Positions 1 to 9,242 of a stretch of DNA of 64,000 bases are shown piece after piece (the first letter of the stretch is position 1; the number at the start of each line of letters is the position of its first letter). This DNA is from an uncultured Clostridia bacterium. Its GTDB lineage: Bacteria; Bacillota; Clostridia; TANB77; CAG-508. The notes beneath the pieces were generated by a model that saw only the letters and a program-made list of their open reading frames with translations, was not told the origin of the DNA and made no database searches. A program made the position numbers and the translations under genes. The stretch is from assembly GCA_934177485.1 (NCBI GenBank), contig CAKPPF010000002.1, positions 115,499 through 179,498 of the forward strand. Reading direction: 5' to 3'.

Positions 1-1170
1 TGTATAATAGATTTCCTCTTTCAATCCATTTTTTGTATTTTTTATATTATTTGTAAGATAGTCTAAATACCATTTTTTCTGACCATATCTTTTTTCATCT
101 TCATACCCATATTTTTTATAATCATGAAGAGCAATTGTATCATTTCCCAATTCTTTTGAGTTTCTCTCTAAAGTATGTAAAAATTCATGTAGTATTATTT
201 CTTCAGAAAAGAAATTTGAATTTGAGTCCTCATATGCATTTATTGTTTCATCAGATATTCGTATATTTGAATATCCCATACTGTCAAAAACCATTCCTCC
301 TAAGCCAAGCCAATCAATTTGTTTATTGTTTATAACATCTCCTAAATTTGCTACGATAAATACATGATCATAATTCTTATTTTTATTATATAAGTCATTT
401 TCTATTAGCTTATATACATCCTCTTGTGCTATAAAATATCCTGTTTGGTCATCATCATAAGAAATATTTAATAATGGCTCATCAATTTTAATAATATCAT
501 ATTCAGCAATTATGTTTCCGTTAGTAAAATTATATATTGTTTGTTTAAATTCTGAAAATGATGTCTCAATTGTATTAATCTGTCTATTTGTTAATCTTTT
601 ATTAACTTTTTTTCCATTTACTTTTGCATTTATGTTGTCTATCATAAATACTGCAAAATCCCACTCATTTGTAACTTTTTTTCTTCCAACCTCAATGTTA
701 AGATTTGCAATCCATGCAGTTCCTTTACAGTTTTGTCCATTTTCTCCTAGTCTAAAAGCTATATCAATGTTTTCATTATTCTTAGAATCAAAATAAAAGT
801 TTAATTCAGTCCAATCATTAGTTCCAACTAAGCTTCTAGATTTTTCCAAATTATCTTTTAAGCCAATATTAAATCCGCAAGAATCTTTATTTTCTGGTAC
901 AATATCTTTTGTTTTCACCATGCAACTAACTTTATATGCTGTATTTGGGTTGACTTTTATCGTTTTATATATCATATAGTCGTTATAATCTTTCGACTCA
1001 ATTTTATAGCTCCATTCTCCATTGTATTTTTCATTTTTGTCTCTACATACTTTGGTTATACCATCTTTTAGTTGTGCAAGTTTTAGACCATTAAAATTTC
1101 TAGTTTGTATTACATAAAAACATACAAACGCAAGTATTATAATTAATAAAAAATTCACTATTTTTTTCAT
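1..1170 (-). CDS. secreted zinc metalloprotease-like protein, C-terminus cut by window edge
   Basis: The frame is open from an ATG at 1170 to the left edge, giving about 390 visible residues and no stop. Residues 1-20 are a lysine-rich start plus a hydrophobic stretch, which reads as a signal peptide or membrane anchor. A middle section (about 50-175) has the alternating polar and aromatic pattern of a carbohydrate-binding-like beta-sandwich; that is inference. Residues 328-335 read HEFLHTLE, an HExxH zinc site with a glutamate three residues later, preceded by a segment that looks like an alpha/beta metalloprotease core. Probably an extracytoplasmic zinc peptidase; the substrate cannot be told. 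No family name can be given with confidence. Confidence 0.7.
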   Translation of the reverse strand, partial: MKKIVNFLLIIILAFVCFYVIQTRNFNGLKLAQLKDGITKVCRDKNEKYNGEWSYKIESKDYNDYMIYKTIKVNPNTAYKVSCMVKTKDIVPENKDSCGFNIGLKDNLEKSRSLVGTNDWTELNFYFDSKNNENIDIAFRLGENGQNCKGTAWIANLNIEVGRKKVTNEWDFAVFMIDNINAKVNGKKVNKRLTNRQINTIETSFSEFKQTIYNFTNGNIIAEYDIIKIDEPLLNISYDDDQTGYFIAQEDVYKLIENDLYNKNKNYDHVFIVANLGDVINNKQIDWLGLGGMVFDSMGYSNIRISDETINAYEDSNSNFFSEEIILHEFLHTLERNSKELGNDTIALHDYKKYGYEDEKRYGQKKWYLDYLTNNIKNTKNGLKEEIYYT

Positions 1171-1287
1171 TTGTTATTCCCCATTATTAAACTAAATCAT
1201 ATACATTATACTAGATTTTAACATTATAAATCAAGTATTTTTACATATTTATAGTTACTAGATAATAATTTAATATTTTAATTGAAA

Positions 1288-1632
1288 TTAATTATTTATA
1301 TTTTCTAATAATTCCTTTAAATCTTTTAATTGAAATAAACATATTTGTTCATATTCTTTAGTAAGCTTTTCAACTATTTGCTTTGTATTATCTTTGGAAT
1401 TTAAATCAACTACAATTATGTTATTTATATCTTCTTTTCCATAAATTATCCTAAATAAAAAATTTCTTAAAAAATATTCTATTGTTTCTTCTTGATCTTT
1501 TACTGCAATTATTACATATGTACCTTTAGAATTCATTTTTGTACACGTAAATAAATATATACAGTTCTTAATAATTTCGAATACTCCGTAAAATGCTAAT
1601 ACCCAAATAATTATAGATAAAATTATTTCCAT
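1288..1632 (-). CDS. small membrane-anchored glycosyltransferase-like protein
   Basis: A 114-residue protein. Residues 1-28 form a single hydrophobic segment. The rest resembles the first half of a GT-A glycosyltransferase fold: VIIAVKDQEE (about 40-49) and VVDLNSKDNTKQIVEKL (about 74-90), which imitates the DDGSxDxT loop of family 2 enzymes but lacks the paired aspartates and the rest of the domain. It may therefore be a non-catalytic relic or a small regulatory protein. An AGGTG motif precedes the ATG by a few bases. It stands alone, divergent from pflB. Function unknown. Confidence 0.6.
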   Translation of the reverse strand: MEIILSIIIWVLAFYGVFEIIKNCIYLFTCTKMNSKGTYVIIAVKDQEETIEYFLRNFLFRIIYGKEDINNIIVVDLNSKDNTKQIVEKLTKEYEQICLFQLKDLKELLENINN

Positions 1633-1682
1633 ATAATCACCTAAAATATTTTATTCTTTTTATGTTTTTTGGTGATTTATAC

Positions 1683-1712
1683 TTTACTTATTATATTATA
1701 ATATATTATAAT
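1683..1712 (+). promoter_or_regulatory. candidate pflB promoter
   Basis: TTTACT at 1683-1688 and TATAAT at 1707-1712 are 18 bases apart, upstream of the pflB ribosome binding site (AGAAGGAG just before 1740). The surrounding tract is a near-palindromic run of TATTATA units, so the exact hexamers are uncertain. Confidence 0.35.
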
Positions 1713-1743
1713 ATTTAAGAGTTTTATAAGAAGGAGAAATAAA

Positions 1744-3978
1744 ATGGAATTTAGACAATGGAATGGTTTTAATAAAGGTAGATGGGCCGAAACAATTGAT
1801 GTAAGAGACTTTATTCAAAAAAATTACACACCTTATACAGGTGATGATGCATTTTTAGAAAATGCTACTGAAAAAACAAATAACCTATGGAAGGATGTTT
1901 TAGATTTATATAAAAAAGAAAAAGATAATGGTGGAGTATTAGATATTGATAATAAAACTATTTCTACTATAACAAGTCATAAGGCTGGTTATATTAACAA
2001 AGATTTAGAAGAAATAGTTGGTTTACAAACTGATGCTCCTTTAAAAAGAGCAATTATGCCTTTTGGTGGAATAAGAATAGTAGAAAAATCGTGTGAAGCA
2101 TATGGAAGAAAAGTTGATCCAGAAGTCGAAGAAATATTCCATCATTATAGGAAAACTCATAATGATGGTGTTTTCGATGCATACACTGCTGACGTAAGAG
2201 CTGCTAGAAGTGCTCATTTATTAACAGGATTACCAGATGGCTATGGTCGTGGAAGAATTATTGGAGATTACAGAAGAATTGCGCTATATGGAGTTGATGC
2301 TTTAATTGAACACAAAAAAGGAAATTTAAAATACCTAGATCCAGATTGTTTTGATGAAGCAGTAATTAGAGAACGTGAAGAATTGTCTGAGCAAATAAAA
2401 GCTTTAAACGAATTAAAGCAAATGGCTGCAGAATATGGTTTTGATATATCAGTTCCAGCAAAAAATGCTAAAGAAGCTATACAATGGACATACTTTGGTT
2501 ATTTAGGTGCAATTAAAGAACAAAATGGTGCTGCAATGAGTCTTGGTAGAACTTCAACTTTCTTAGATATTTATATTCAAAAAGATTTAGAAAGTGGTAA
2601 TTTAACTGAAACACAAGCTCAAGAATTAATGGATCATTTTGTTATGAAATTAAGATTAGTTAGATTCTTGAGAACACCAGAATATGATGAACTTTTCAGT
2701 GGAGACCCTGTATGGGTTACAGAATCAATTGGTGGTATGGGTATAGATGGAAGAACATTAGTTACAAAAAATTCTTTTAGAATACTTCATACGCTTCAAA
2801 CATTAGGTCCTGCACCAGAACCAAACCTAACTGTTCTTTGGTCTACTAGATTACCTGAAGGCTTTAAAAAATTTGTTACAAAACTTTCAATTAATACATC
2901 TTCTATCCAATACGAGAATGATGACCTAATGAGAAGATACTGGGGCGATGATTATGGAATTGCCTGTTGTGTATCTGCAATGCAAATAGGTAAACAAATG
3001 CAATTTTTTGGTGCAAGATGTAATTTGGCCAAAACTCTTCTTTATGCAATAAATGGTGGTAGAGATGAGATTTCTGGTAAACAAGTAGCACCAAAATTTG
3101 AAGCAATAACTTCTGAATACTTAAATTATGATGAAGTTATGGAAAAATTCGAAAACATGATGGATTACATTACTAGAATTTATATAAAAGCATTAAATAC
3201 TATTCATTATATGCACGATAAATACTGTTATGAGAAGCTAGAAATGGCTTTACACGACACAAACATTCTTAGAACAATGGCTTGTGGAATTGCAGGTCTT
3301 TCTGTTGTTGCAGATTCTTTAAGTGCTATTAAGTATGCTAAAGTAAAAACAATTAGAAATGAAGATGGATTAGTTGTTGATTACAATATTGAAGGTGATT
3401 TTCCAAAGTTCGGAAACAATGATGACAGAGTTGATCAAATAGCTGTAGACTTAGTTAGAGTATTTATTAAAAAATTAAGTAAACATAGAACTTATCGTAA
3501 TTCAAAAACTACTATGTCTATATTAACAATAACTTCAAATGTTGTTTACGGAAAAAATACTGGTAGTACTCCAGATGGCAGACGTGCTGGCGAACCTTTC
3601 GGACCTGGAGCTAACCCAATGCACGGTAGAGATACACATGGTGCTTTAGCAGCATTAAACTCAGTAGCAAAACTACCTTATCAATATGCTGAAGATGGTA
3701 TATCTTATACATTTGCAATAACACCAAAAGCATTAGGTAAATCTGAATCAGAAAGAGTTAGCAATTTAATAACTCTACTTGATGGATATTTTGTTCAAGA
3801 TGCTCATCACTTAAATGTAAATGTTTTCGATAGACAACTTTTAGTTGATGCAATGGAACACCCTGAAAAATATCCTCAATTAACAATAAGAGTTTCAGGA
3901 TATGCTGTTAATTTCGTAAAATTAACTAAAGAACAACAATTAGATGTAATTAATAGAACTATTCAAGAGTCATTTTAG
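1744..3978 (+). CDS. pflB: formate C-acetyltransferase (pyruvate formate-lyase)
   Basis: Converts pyruvate and CoA to formate and acetyl-CoA in anaerobic fermentation. The 744-residue length is typical. The two adjacent catalytic cysteines are C408 and C409 (context [10 protein letters not shown]), and the glycyl-radical site near the C-terminus is G719 in RVSGYAVNF. Both match the well-known E. coli enzyme motifs. The start is supported by an AGAAGGAG ribosome binding site seven bases upstream. pflA, which encodes the radical-SAM activase, follows on the same strand after 133 bp that contain a palindromic repeat, so the pair is probably co-expressed. Confidence 0.97.
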   Translation: MEFRQWNGFNKGRWAETIDVRDFIQKNYTPYTGDDAFLENATEKTNNLWKDVLDLYKKEKDNGGVLDIDNKTISTITSHKAGYINKDLEEIVGLQTDAPLKRAIMPFGGIRIVEKSCEAYGRKVDPEVEEIFHHYRKTHNDGVFDAYTADVRAARSAHLLTGLPDGYGRGRIIGDYRRIALYGVDALIEHKKGNLKYLDPDCFDEAVIREREELSEQIKALNELKQMAAEYGFDISVPAKNAKEAIQWTYFGYLGAIKEQNGAAMSLGRTSTFLDIYIQKDLESGNLTETQAQELMDHFVMKLRLVRFLRTPEYDELFSGDPVWVTESIGGMGIDGRTLVTKNSFRILHTLQTLGPAPEPNLTVLWSTRLPEGFKKFVTKLSINTSSIQYENDDLMRRYWGDDYGIACCVSAMQIGKQMQFFGARCNLAKTLLYAINGGRDEISGKQVAPKFEAITSEYLNYDEVMEKFENMMDYITRIYIKALNTIHYMHDKYCYEKLEMALHDTNILRTMACGIAGLSVVADSLSAIKYAKVKTIRNEDGLVVDYNIEGDFPKFGNNDDRVDQIAVDLVRVFIKKLSKHRTYRNSKTTMSILTITSNVVYGKNTGSTPDGRRAGEPFGPGANPMHGRDTHGALAALNSVAKLPYQYAEDGISYTFAITPKALGKSESERVSNLITLLDGYFVQDAHHLNVNVFDRQLLVDAMEHPEKYPQLTIRVSGYAVNFVKLTKEQQLDVINRTIQESF

Positions 3979-4023
3979 TTGAAATTTGTAAAATACATTT
4001 AGTCTTATATTTATGGTAAGCAC

Positions 4024-4067
4024 TGTAGGGATAGGTATTGTAGCCTATCCTTCCTACTGCCCTACAA
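4024..4067. repeat. small palindromic intergenic repeat (R1-like)
   Basis: Lies between pflB and pflA. An inner hairpin GGATAGG/CCTATCC with an eight-base loop sits inside an outer TGTAGGG...CCCTACA pair. The layout resembles the R1 palindromes at 18150, 20251 and 24848, though the arm sequence differs. It could act as an mRNA processing or attenuation site between the two genes. Confidence 0.6.
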
Positions 4068-4111
4068 TTTTAAATTTTATTTATAATTTGTAATAAAAAT
4101 GGTGAAATAAT

Positions 4112-4831
4112 ATGGATAAACAAAATTATGCAAAAATTCATTCAATTGAAACTTTTGGAACTGTTGATGGTCCTGGTGTTAGATTTGTTTGCTTTTTTCA
4201 GGGATGTCACTTAGAATGTAAATATTGTCACAATAGAGATACTTGGGATATTAATAGCGGAAAATATATTAGTGCTGATGAGCTTTTTAACGAAATAATG
4301 AAATATAAAACATTTATTACTCCTAATGGCGGATTTACCGCTTCTGGAGGTGAGCCTCTTCTTCAACCTTATTTTCTTATTTCTTTATTTAAAAAACTAA
4401 AAGAAGCTAACATTCACACTGCTATTGATACATCTGGAATGATAGAAATTACAGATACTATAAAAGAATTACTAAAGTATACTGACCTAGTACTTCTTGA
4501 TATAAAACATATAAATCCTCAAAAATGCAAAGAATTAGTTGGCTTTTCTAATGAAAAAGAGCTTGCCTTTGCTCGTTATTTAAATGAACATAATATACCT
4601 GTATGGATAAGACAAGTGATTATTCCTGGAATTACAGATGATGAAAATGATTTATTAGACCTAAAAACTTTTTTAAATTCTTTGCATAACGTAAAAAAAA
4701 TAGAATTACTTCCATACCATAGACTTGGACAACATAAATGGGAAGAACTTGGTTTTAACTACGAATTAAAAGATATAAGACCTGCAACTGAAAAAGATAT
4801 AGAAAAAGTAAAAAAGATATTAAATATATAA
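4112..4831 (+). CDS. pflA: pyruvate formate-lyase activating enzyme (radical SAM)
   Basis: Installs the glycyl radical on PflB using S-adenosylmethionine and a [4Fe-4S] cluster. The cluster-binding CxxxCxxC is C32, C36 and C39 (FQGCHLECKYCHN). A TASGGEPLLQ segment follows as the SAM-binding GGE motif (about residues 78-87). The 239-residue length is normal for PflA. It lies 133 bp downstream of pflB in the same orientation and is followed within a few bases by a bidirectional terminator. Confidence 0.95.
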   Translation: MDKQNYAKIHSIETFGTVDGPGVRFVCFFQGCHLECKYCHNRDTWDINSGKYISADELFNEIMKYKTFITPNGGFTASGGEPLLQPYFLISLFKKLKEANIHTAIDTSGMIEITDTIKELLKYTDLVLLDIKHINPQKCKELVGFSNEKELAFARYLNEHNIPVWIRQVIIPGITDDENDLLDLKTFLNSLHNVKKIELLPYHRLGQHKWEELGFNYELKDIRPATEKDIEKVKKILNI

Positions 4832-4836
4832 TAAGA

Positions 4837-4862
4837 ATAAAGCGACTTTAGTCGCTTTGTTC
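4837..4862. terminator. bidirectional terminator between pflA and rnr
   Basis: AAAGCGAC/GTCGCTTT stem with a short loop, A-rich on the left and T-rich on the right. It serves the convergent pflA (+) and rnr (-) genes; the rnr stop codon lies inside it. Confidence 0.75.
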
Positions 4863-6629
4863 TTTATCACTATATTTAGCAAATGCTACTTTTCTTAAGT
4901 TCTTATTTGCTTCTATTACTTGTATTTTTACTTTATCTCCTATTTTATATACTATTCCTGTGTTTTCTCCTATTAGTTGCTTGTGCATGTCATCATAGTT
5001 AAAATACTCATTGCCTAAATTTTCAAACCTTATTAGTCCCTCTACTGTATTTTCTAGCTCAACAAAAAGTCCAAAGTTGGTAACTCCACTTACTATTCCA
5101 TCATACACTTCTCCTATTTTATTTTCCATATATTCAGCCTTTTTCAAATCAACTGAGTTTCTTTCAGCTTTTTGAGCTATTTTTTCTCTTTCTGATGATT
5201 TTTCTGCATAGTTTACAGCAAATTCTTCATGTTTTTCTTTGTAATCGTCACTAACCATATAGTTATTATCTAAATACTTTGATATTATTCTATGAATAAA
5301 TAAATCTGGGTATCTTCTAATTGGTGATGTAAAATGGCAATAATACTTTCCTGCAATACCAAAGTGTCCTTTATTTTCTGCTTCATATCTTGCTACTTTT
5401 AAAGTTCTTAATATTAAATTAGATATAACTTTTTCTTCATCTTTTCCTTTTATATCCTCAAGAATACTGCTAAAAGCTTTAGGATGAACATTTTCTTTGT
5501 TTCCTTTTATTTTATATCCGAAGTTGTATAAAAAACTATTTAAGTCTGTTATCTTCTCTTGATCTGGTGCCTCATGAACTCTATAAATAAACGGTGCTTC
5601 TAGCCAATAAAATTTTTCTGCAACTGTTTCGTTAGCTGTTAGCATAAATTGTTCTATTATTATATTTGAAAATTCAATCTCATATTTTCCAACGTCTATT
5701 GCTTTTCCTTTTTTATCTAAAGTAATTTTACTTTCCGGAATATCTAAGTCTAAATATCCATTTTCTTTTCTCTTATTTTCAAGAATATGAGCAAGTTCTG
5801 CCATTAGTTTAAAATGATTTATATATGGAATATATTGTTTTAAATCTTCATCCATTTCAGCACTATTATCTAAATCCAAAAGCTTTTGAACAATGTTATA
5901 AGACATTCTTTTAGTTACTTTTATTACGCCTTTTGTGATATCAGAAGATATTACATTCCCTTTTTTATCTATCTCCATTATAACAGATAAAGTAAGTCTA
6001 TCTTTTCCTTCATTTAAACTGCATATTCCATTTGATAATTCTTTTGGCAACATAGGAATTACTCTATCTAGCATATATACACTTGTTCCTCTTGTAATAG
6101 CTTCTTTGTCTAGAAAGCTTCCTTCCATTACATAGTGACTTACATCAGCAATATGAACACTTAAAATGTATGTGTCATCTATTGTTTTAGTTACAGATAC
6201 AGCATCATCCAAATCTTTTGCATCTTCACCATCTATTGTAAATATTTCTTCATTTCTAAAATCTTTTCTTCCTGCAATTTCATCTAAAGATATTTCTTTT
6301 TCTATTTTTCTTGCTTCATCTATTACAAATTTTGGAAACTCATATGGTAATTTATACTCTCTTATAATTGAAAGCATATCAACACCAGCAATATTTATAT
6401 TGCCTAATATTTCAATAATTTTTCCTTCTGGCTTCTTTCCATCAATTTCTGGTTTAGTAATTTGAACAACAACTTTATCGTTGCTTTTTGCCCCACTAAA
6501 ATACTTTTTAGATATGAAAATATCTTTACTAATTTTTTTATTATCTGGCACAACAAATCCGAAACTTTTATTTTTAGTAAAAGTTCCAACAATAGTTTCT
6601 TTTGTATTTTCTTCTTTATTATTTCTCAT
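4848..6629 (-). CDS. rnr: ribonuclease R family 3'-5' exoribonuclease
   Basis: Degrades structured RNA processively from the 3' end. Order of domains: an N-terminal cold-shock/OB domain (GTFTKNKSFGFVVPD, about residues 15-29), the RNB catalytic domain with TIDGEDAKDLDDA at 131-143 carrying the metal-binding aspartates, and a C-terminal S1 domain (VYDGIVSGVTNFGLFVEL). I start it at the ATG at 6629 (MRNNKEE), which has AAAGGA upstream. The longer frame to 6710 runs into an intergenic repeat with no ribosome binding site. At about 593 residues it is shorter than usual RNase R and lacks the N-terminal helix-turn-helix part. Confidence 0.93.
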   Translation of the reverse strand: MRNNKEENTKETIVGTFTKNKSFGFVVPDNKKISKDIFISKKYFSGAKSNDKVVVQITKPEIDGKKPEGKIIEILGNINIAGVDMLSIIREYKLPYEFPKFVIDEARKIEKEISLDEIAGRKDFRNEEIFTIDGEDAKDLDDAVSVTKTIDDTYILSVHIADVSHYVMEGSFLDKEAITRGTSVYMLDRVIPMLPKELSNGICSLNEGKDRLTLSVIMEIDKKGNVISSDITKGVIKVTKRMSYNIVQKLLDLDNSAEMDEDLKQYIPYINHFKLMAELAHILENKRKENGYLDLDIPESKITLDKKGKAIDVGKYEIEFSNIIIEQFMLTANETVAEKFYWLEAPFIYRVHEAPDQEKITDLNSFLYNFGYKIKGNKENVHPKAFSSILEDIKGKDEEKVISNLILRTLKVARYEAENKGHFGIAGKYYCHFTSPIRRYPDLFIHRIISKYLDNNYMVSDDYKEKHEEFAVNYAEKSSEREKIAQKAERNSVDLKKAEYMENKIGEVYDGIVSGVTNFGLFVELENTVEGLIRFENLGNEYFNYDDMHKQLIGENTGIVYKIGDKVKIQVIEANKNLRKVAFAKYSDKEQSD

Positions 6630-6663
6630 TGATTCAAAAATTCCTTTTTTGTATTTTAAAATT

Positions 6664-6733
6664 TGTTCTCGCCCAATTTGAGTTTTCTGGCTGTAAGGAA
6701 AAAATCTCAAAAGGCCAGCGATTGTAGCTTATT
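6664..6733. repeat. R2 intergenic repeat, copy 1
   Basis: A copy of a family also seen at 14571 and 20292. It has TTTGAG...CTCAAA hairpin arms followed by the conserved core AGCGATTGTAGC and an AT-rich tail that runs directly into a terminator hairpin. It overlaps the 5' end of the longest rnr frame and so argues for the shorter rnr start. Confidence 0.6.
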
Positions 6734-6740
6734 ATATAAT

Positions 6741-6770
6741 AAAAGTAGAGCCATATTAGCTCTACTTTTA
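6741..6770 (-). terminator. secG terminator
   Basis: AGTAGAGC/GCTCTACT stem (6744-6751 with 6759-6766), seven-base loop, T-rich on the minus-strand 3' side, just after the secG stop. Confidence 0.75.
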
Positions 6771-6784
6771 ATATTTTTTTCTTA

Positions 6785-7036
6785 TTATGCTAAAGGATAT
6801 ACAATATTTAAAGCGATTGTAACAACGGCTAAAGATATTGAGAATATAATTGTAAATTTTTTTAACTTACCAACTCTTGTTCTTCCTTTATTCTTATCTA
6901 AAAAGTTATTTGCACCAGCACCAGTTATTGTACTAGACAAACCTTCTTCATCTGATTTTTGTAACATAACTAATACTACCACACCTAAAGCTAATATGAT
7001 ATCTATTATAATTAAAAATACTTTTAATACTTGCAT
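6785..7036 (-). CDS. secG: protein translocase subunit SecG
   Basis: Small subunit of the SecYEG membrane channel. The protein has 83 residues with two transmembrane helices (about 4-24 and 60-80). Between them is the polar loop with MLQKSDEEGLSSTITGAGA, the typical SecG pattern. It lies immediately upstream of rnr on the same strand, a gene order known in Firmicutes, and ends at its own terminator hairpin. Confidence 0.92.
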   Translation of the reverse strand: MQVLKVFLIIIDIILALGVVVLVMLQKSDEEGLSSTITGAGANNFLDKNKGRTRVGKLKKFTIIFSISLAVVTIALNIVYPLA

Positions 7037-7122
7037 TTTTATTCCTCCCTAAGTTCTACTATTTATTTTTCAATTAACATATGTTATTGTAACATATATT
7101 TTCTATAAATGCAAATGGTTTA

Positions 7123-8499
7123 TTAAATTTTTTCAGCCAGTCCAAGGTATTTTTCTGGAGTTAGGTTTAATAATACCTGTTTATCATCAGTTGATAATAT
7201 GTCTAAGCCTTGTACAAATTCTTGTATAGCTTCTTTTGAAATATTTTTTCCTCGTGTAAGTTCTTTTAATTTATTGTATGCATCAGGAATTCCATATTTT
7301 CTTAAAACTGTTTGAATTGGTTCTGCAAGTACTTCCCACCTATTTTCTAATTCACTAGAAAGCTTAAGTTTATTAACTTCTATTCTTTTTAATGCACTTA
7401 TAGTTTGATTTATTGCTTGAATTGAATATCCAAATGCTAACCCAATATTTCTTTTTGAAGAAGAATCTGACAAATCTCTTTGCATTCTTGATTTTACAAG
7501 TTTATTTGAAAGCGCCATGAAAATCGCATTAGACATATCAATATTAGCCTCGCTGTTTTCAAATCTTATTGGATTTACTTTATGTGGCATTGTACTACTA
7601 CCTACTTCACTTTGTACTGGTATTTGTTTAAAATATTCCATGCTAATATATAACCACATGTCAACGTCAAAATCTAGAACAATATTATTAAAATGTCTTA
7701 TGCCATCAGCAATATGTGCAATGTAGTCATGCCCTTCTATTTGAGTTGTTAGAGGATTAAATTCTAGTTGTAAATATTCTTCTACAAATTTTTTTGATAA
7801 TTCCTCCCAATTGTATTTTGGAAAAGCAACAGATATTGCTGCATATGTGCCAGTTGCTCCATTAAATTTTGCAGTAATTTTAATATTCTTTATATTTTCT
7901 AAAGATTTCTTTAACCTATATTCATATACTTTAAACTCTTTTCCTACTGTTGTTGGAGTAGCTGGCTGTCCATGAGTATGTGCAAGCATTGGAATATTTG
8001 AATTGTCTTTTGCTAGCTTACTAATCACATCAATTAAACTTTCTGCTGATTTTATCCATACATCATTTAATCCTTTTTTTATCATATTTCCGTATGAAGT
8101 ATTATTTATATCTTCAGATGTACAACCAATATGAACAAAACTAACCAATTTATCAAAACCTATCTTTTTTAGTTCTTCTCCAACATAAATTTCAGCCGCT
8201 TTAACATCATGGTTTGTTATTTTATCTATTTGTCTTATTCTTAAATATGACTCCTCTGAAAAATCTTCATATATTTTTAAGATCTTACTAATGTCTTTCT
8301 CTTTTATTGAATTTAAAATGTCTGAATCTTTAATATTTTCAATTAAAAATTTAAGCCAAAGCACTTCAACTTTAACCCTGTTTTTAGTAAGTACATATTC
8401 TGAAAAATATGGACTTAGCTGTTTAGATATATCTAAATATCTCCCATCTAACGGGCATAAAGCCATAAAGCTTTTTAATTCTAGATTTTCATTTTCCAT
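7123..8499 (-). CDS. purB: adenylosuccinate lyase
   Basis: Catalyses two fumarate-releasing steps in purine synthesis (SAICAR to AICAR, and adenylosuccinate to AMP). The 458-residue sequence opens with LCPLDGRYLDISKQLSPYFSEY, like the E. coli-type PurB. It contains the fumarase/aspartase superfamily signature GSSTMPHKVNP (about residues 298-308) and the TSEDINN histidine-loop region. The gene is monocistronic here, separate from other purine genes. Confidence 0.95.
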   Translation of the reverse strand: MENENLELKSFMALCPLDGRYLDISKQLSPYFSEYVLTKNRVKVEVLWLKFLIENIKDSDILNSIKEKDISKILKIYEDFSEESYLRIRQIDKITNHDVKAAEIYVGEELKKIGFDKLVSFVHIGCTSEDINNTSYGNMIKKGLNDVWIKSAESLIDVISKLAKDNSNIPMLAHTHGQPATPTTVGKEFKVYEYRLKKSLENIKNIKITAKFNGATGTYAAISVAFPKYNWEELSKKFVEEYLQLEFNPLTTQIEGHDYIAHIADGIRHFNNIVLDFDVDMWLYISMEYFKQIPVQSEVGSSTMPHKVNPIRFENSEANIDMSNAIFMALSNKLVKSRMQRDLSDSSSKRNIGLAFGYSIQAINQTISALKRIEVNKLKLSSELENRWEVLAEPIQTVLRKYGIPDAYNKLKELTRGKNISKEAIQEFVQGLDILSTDDKQVLLNLTPEKYLGLAEKI

Positions 8500-8580
8500 A
8501 TATTTCTCCTTATTTTCTTATATGCTTAAATTCTAACATAAGTAAAAAAATATAGCAAGAATAAATTTTCCACAAAATAA

Positions 8581-8612
8581 ACCAGCCTAAACTTGGCACG
8601 TTCCTTTTCGAG
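8581..8612. repeat. truncated copy (A') of the hairpin element, left edge of island 1
   Basis: These 32 bases are identical to one end of the full elements at 9243, 10878 and 12870 (one H1 arm plus the invariant CCTTTTCGAG). Nothing matches to its left, so this marks the outer edge of the tRNA-Leu island. The rest of the 8540-8870 stretch shows no gene. Confidence 0.8.
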
Positions 8613-8870
8613 CCTTTTAAGGGTTTTAATACTTATTGTTTTTTTTGTATTAATTACCATTCTTTAAAATCCCTAAAATCAATGCATTTTCGTATAATAT
8701 CTCTGTTAAATAAATAATACTATATTTTAAATTTTTTTTGCAAGATTTTTGCAAAAATATTTGATATTAGTTAGATATTTTTTGTTATAGCAGATAATCT
8801 ACTATTGATATTAAACAAATTAATTGATGTATTAATCTATAGAACAAATTTTTGTTTTTTATGATTTACA

Positions 8871-8900
8871 CTTGATTTTTATATAATAATCAAGTATACT
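8871..8900 (+). promoter_or_regulatory. promoter of the small membrane peptide mRNA
   Basis: TTGATT (8871-8876) and TATACT (8895-8900) are exactly 17 bases apart. The spacer is part of a palindrome, ACTTGATT...AATCAAGT, which might be an operator. Predicted transcription start is near 8908. Confidence 0.65.
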
Positions 8901-8911
8901 TCTATTCATAG

Positions 8912-9118
8912 ATGAGAGAAGCAAGATGTGGTGTATCGTATCCTACAGCGAGAGGAGGCGATGCATATTTATTAGAACAAGTTTATTTACTTTTTATATA
9001 CATACTTTTTATTGAACTTGCAATAGTAACCGTTGTAGCTATTGCCTTATTTGTAGCATTGGTTGTTACGATGAGAAAATTAGACAACGAAAAAAACACA
9101 TCTCTGTTGGATCGTTAG
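8912..9118 (+). CDS. type I toxin-like small hydrophobic peptide (start uncertain)
   Basis: The frame ends in one hydrophobic helix (LFIYILFIELAIVTVVAI onward) and a charged tail (RKLDNEKNTSLLDR), the build of Fst/TxpA/BsrG-type membrane toxins. A promoter lies just upstream, and a convergent antisense RNA covers its 3' part. The listed ATG would give an almost leaderless mRNA. A strong AGAGGAGG sits at 8951-8958, but the next ATG (8961) is out of frame and stops after four codons, and the in-frame codons there are TTA TTA. So either the toxin start was lost or an unusual start is used. The mRNA ends are mutually complementary (AGATGAGA and GATGTGGTGTATCGT against 9146-9178). Confidence 0.5.
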   Translation: MREARCGVSYPTARGGDAYLLEQVYLLFIYILFIELAIVTVVAIALFVALVVTMRKLDNEKNTSLLDR

Positions 9119-9182
9119 AGATGTATTCTTTATAAAAATACTTTGAACGATACGCCACATTTCTGTGGTATCTCATCTTTCT
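9090..9182 (-). ncRNA. candidate antisense antitoxin RNA
   Basis: A strong minus-strand promoter (9189-9217) predicts a start near 9182. Transcription would pass a 5' hairpin CCACA/TGTGG and end at ACATCTCT/AGAGATGT (9098-9105 with 9117-9124) followed by seven Ts. The resulting RNA of about 90 nt is complementary to the 3' part of the small hydrophobic ORF mRNA. This is the convergent layout known from txpA/ratA and bsrG/SR4. Assignment is inference from layout; no homologue was searched. Confidence 0.6.
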
Positions 9183-9188
9183 ACAATT

Positions 9189-9217
9189 ATTATACTCAAA
9201 ATATATAAAAAAGTCAA
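9189..9217 (-). promoter_or_regulatory. promoter of the antisense RNA
   Basis: On the minus strand TTGACT (9217-9212) and TATAAT (9194-9189) are separated by exactly 17 bases, a near-consensus vegetative promoter facing the small hydrophobic ORF. Confidence 0.75.
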
Positions 9218-9242
9218 TAATTTATAAATTTTTTCATCAACT

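Noticed and set aside
3979..4111. Pseudoknot riboswitch between pflB and pflA
   Set aside because: Only a simple palindrome matching a dispersed repeat type is visible; no known aptamer core.
6630..6710. Longer N-terminus for RNase R
   Set aside because: These codons come from an R2 repeat and have no ribosome binding site; the ATG at 6629 has AAAGGA and begins the recognisable domain.
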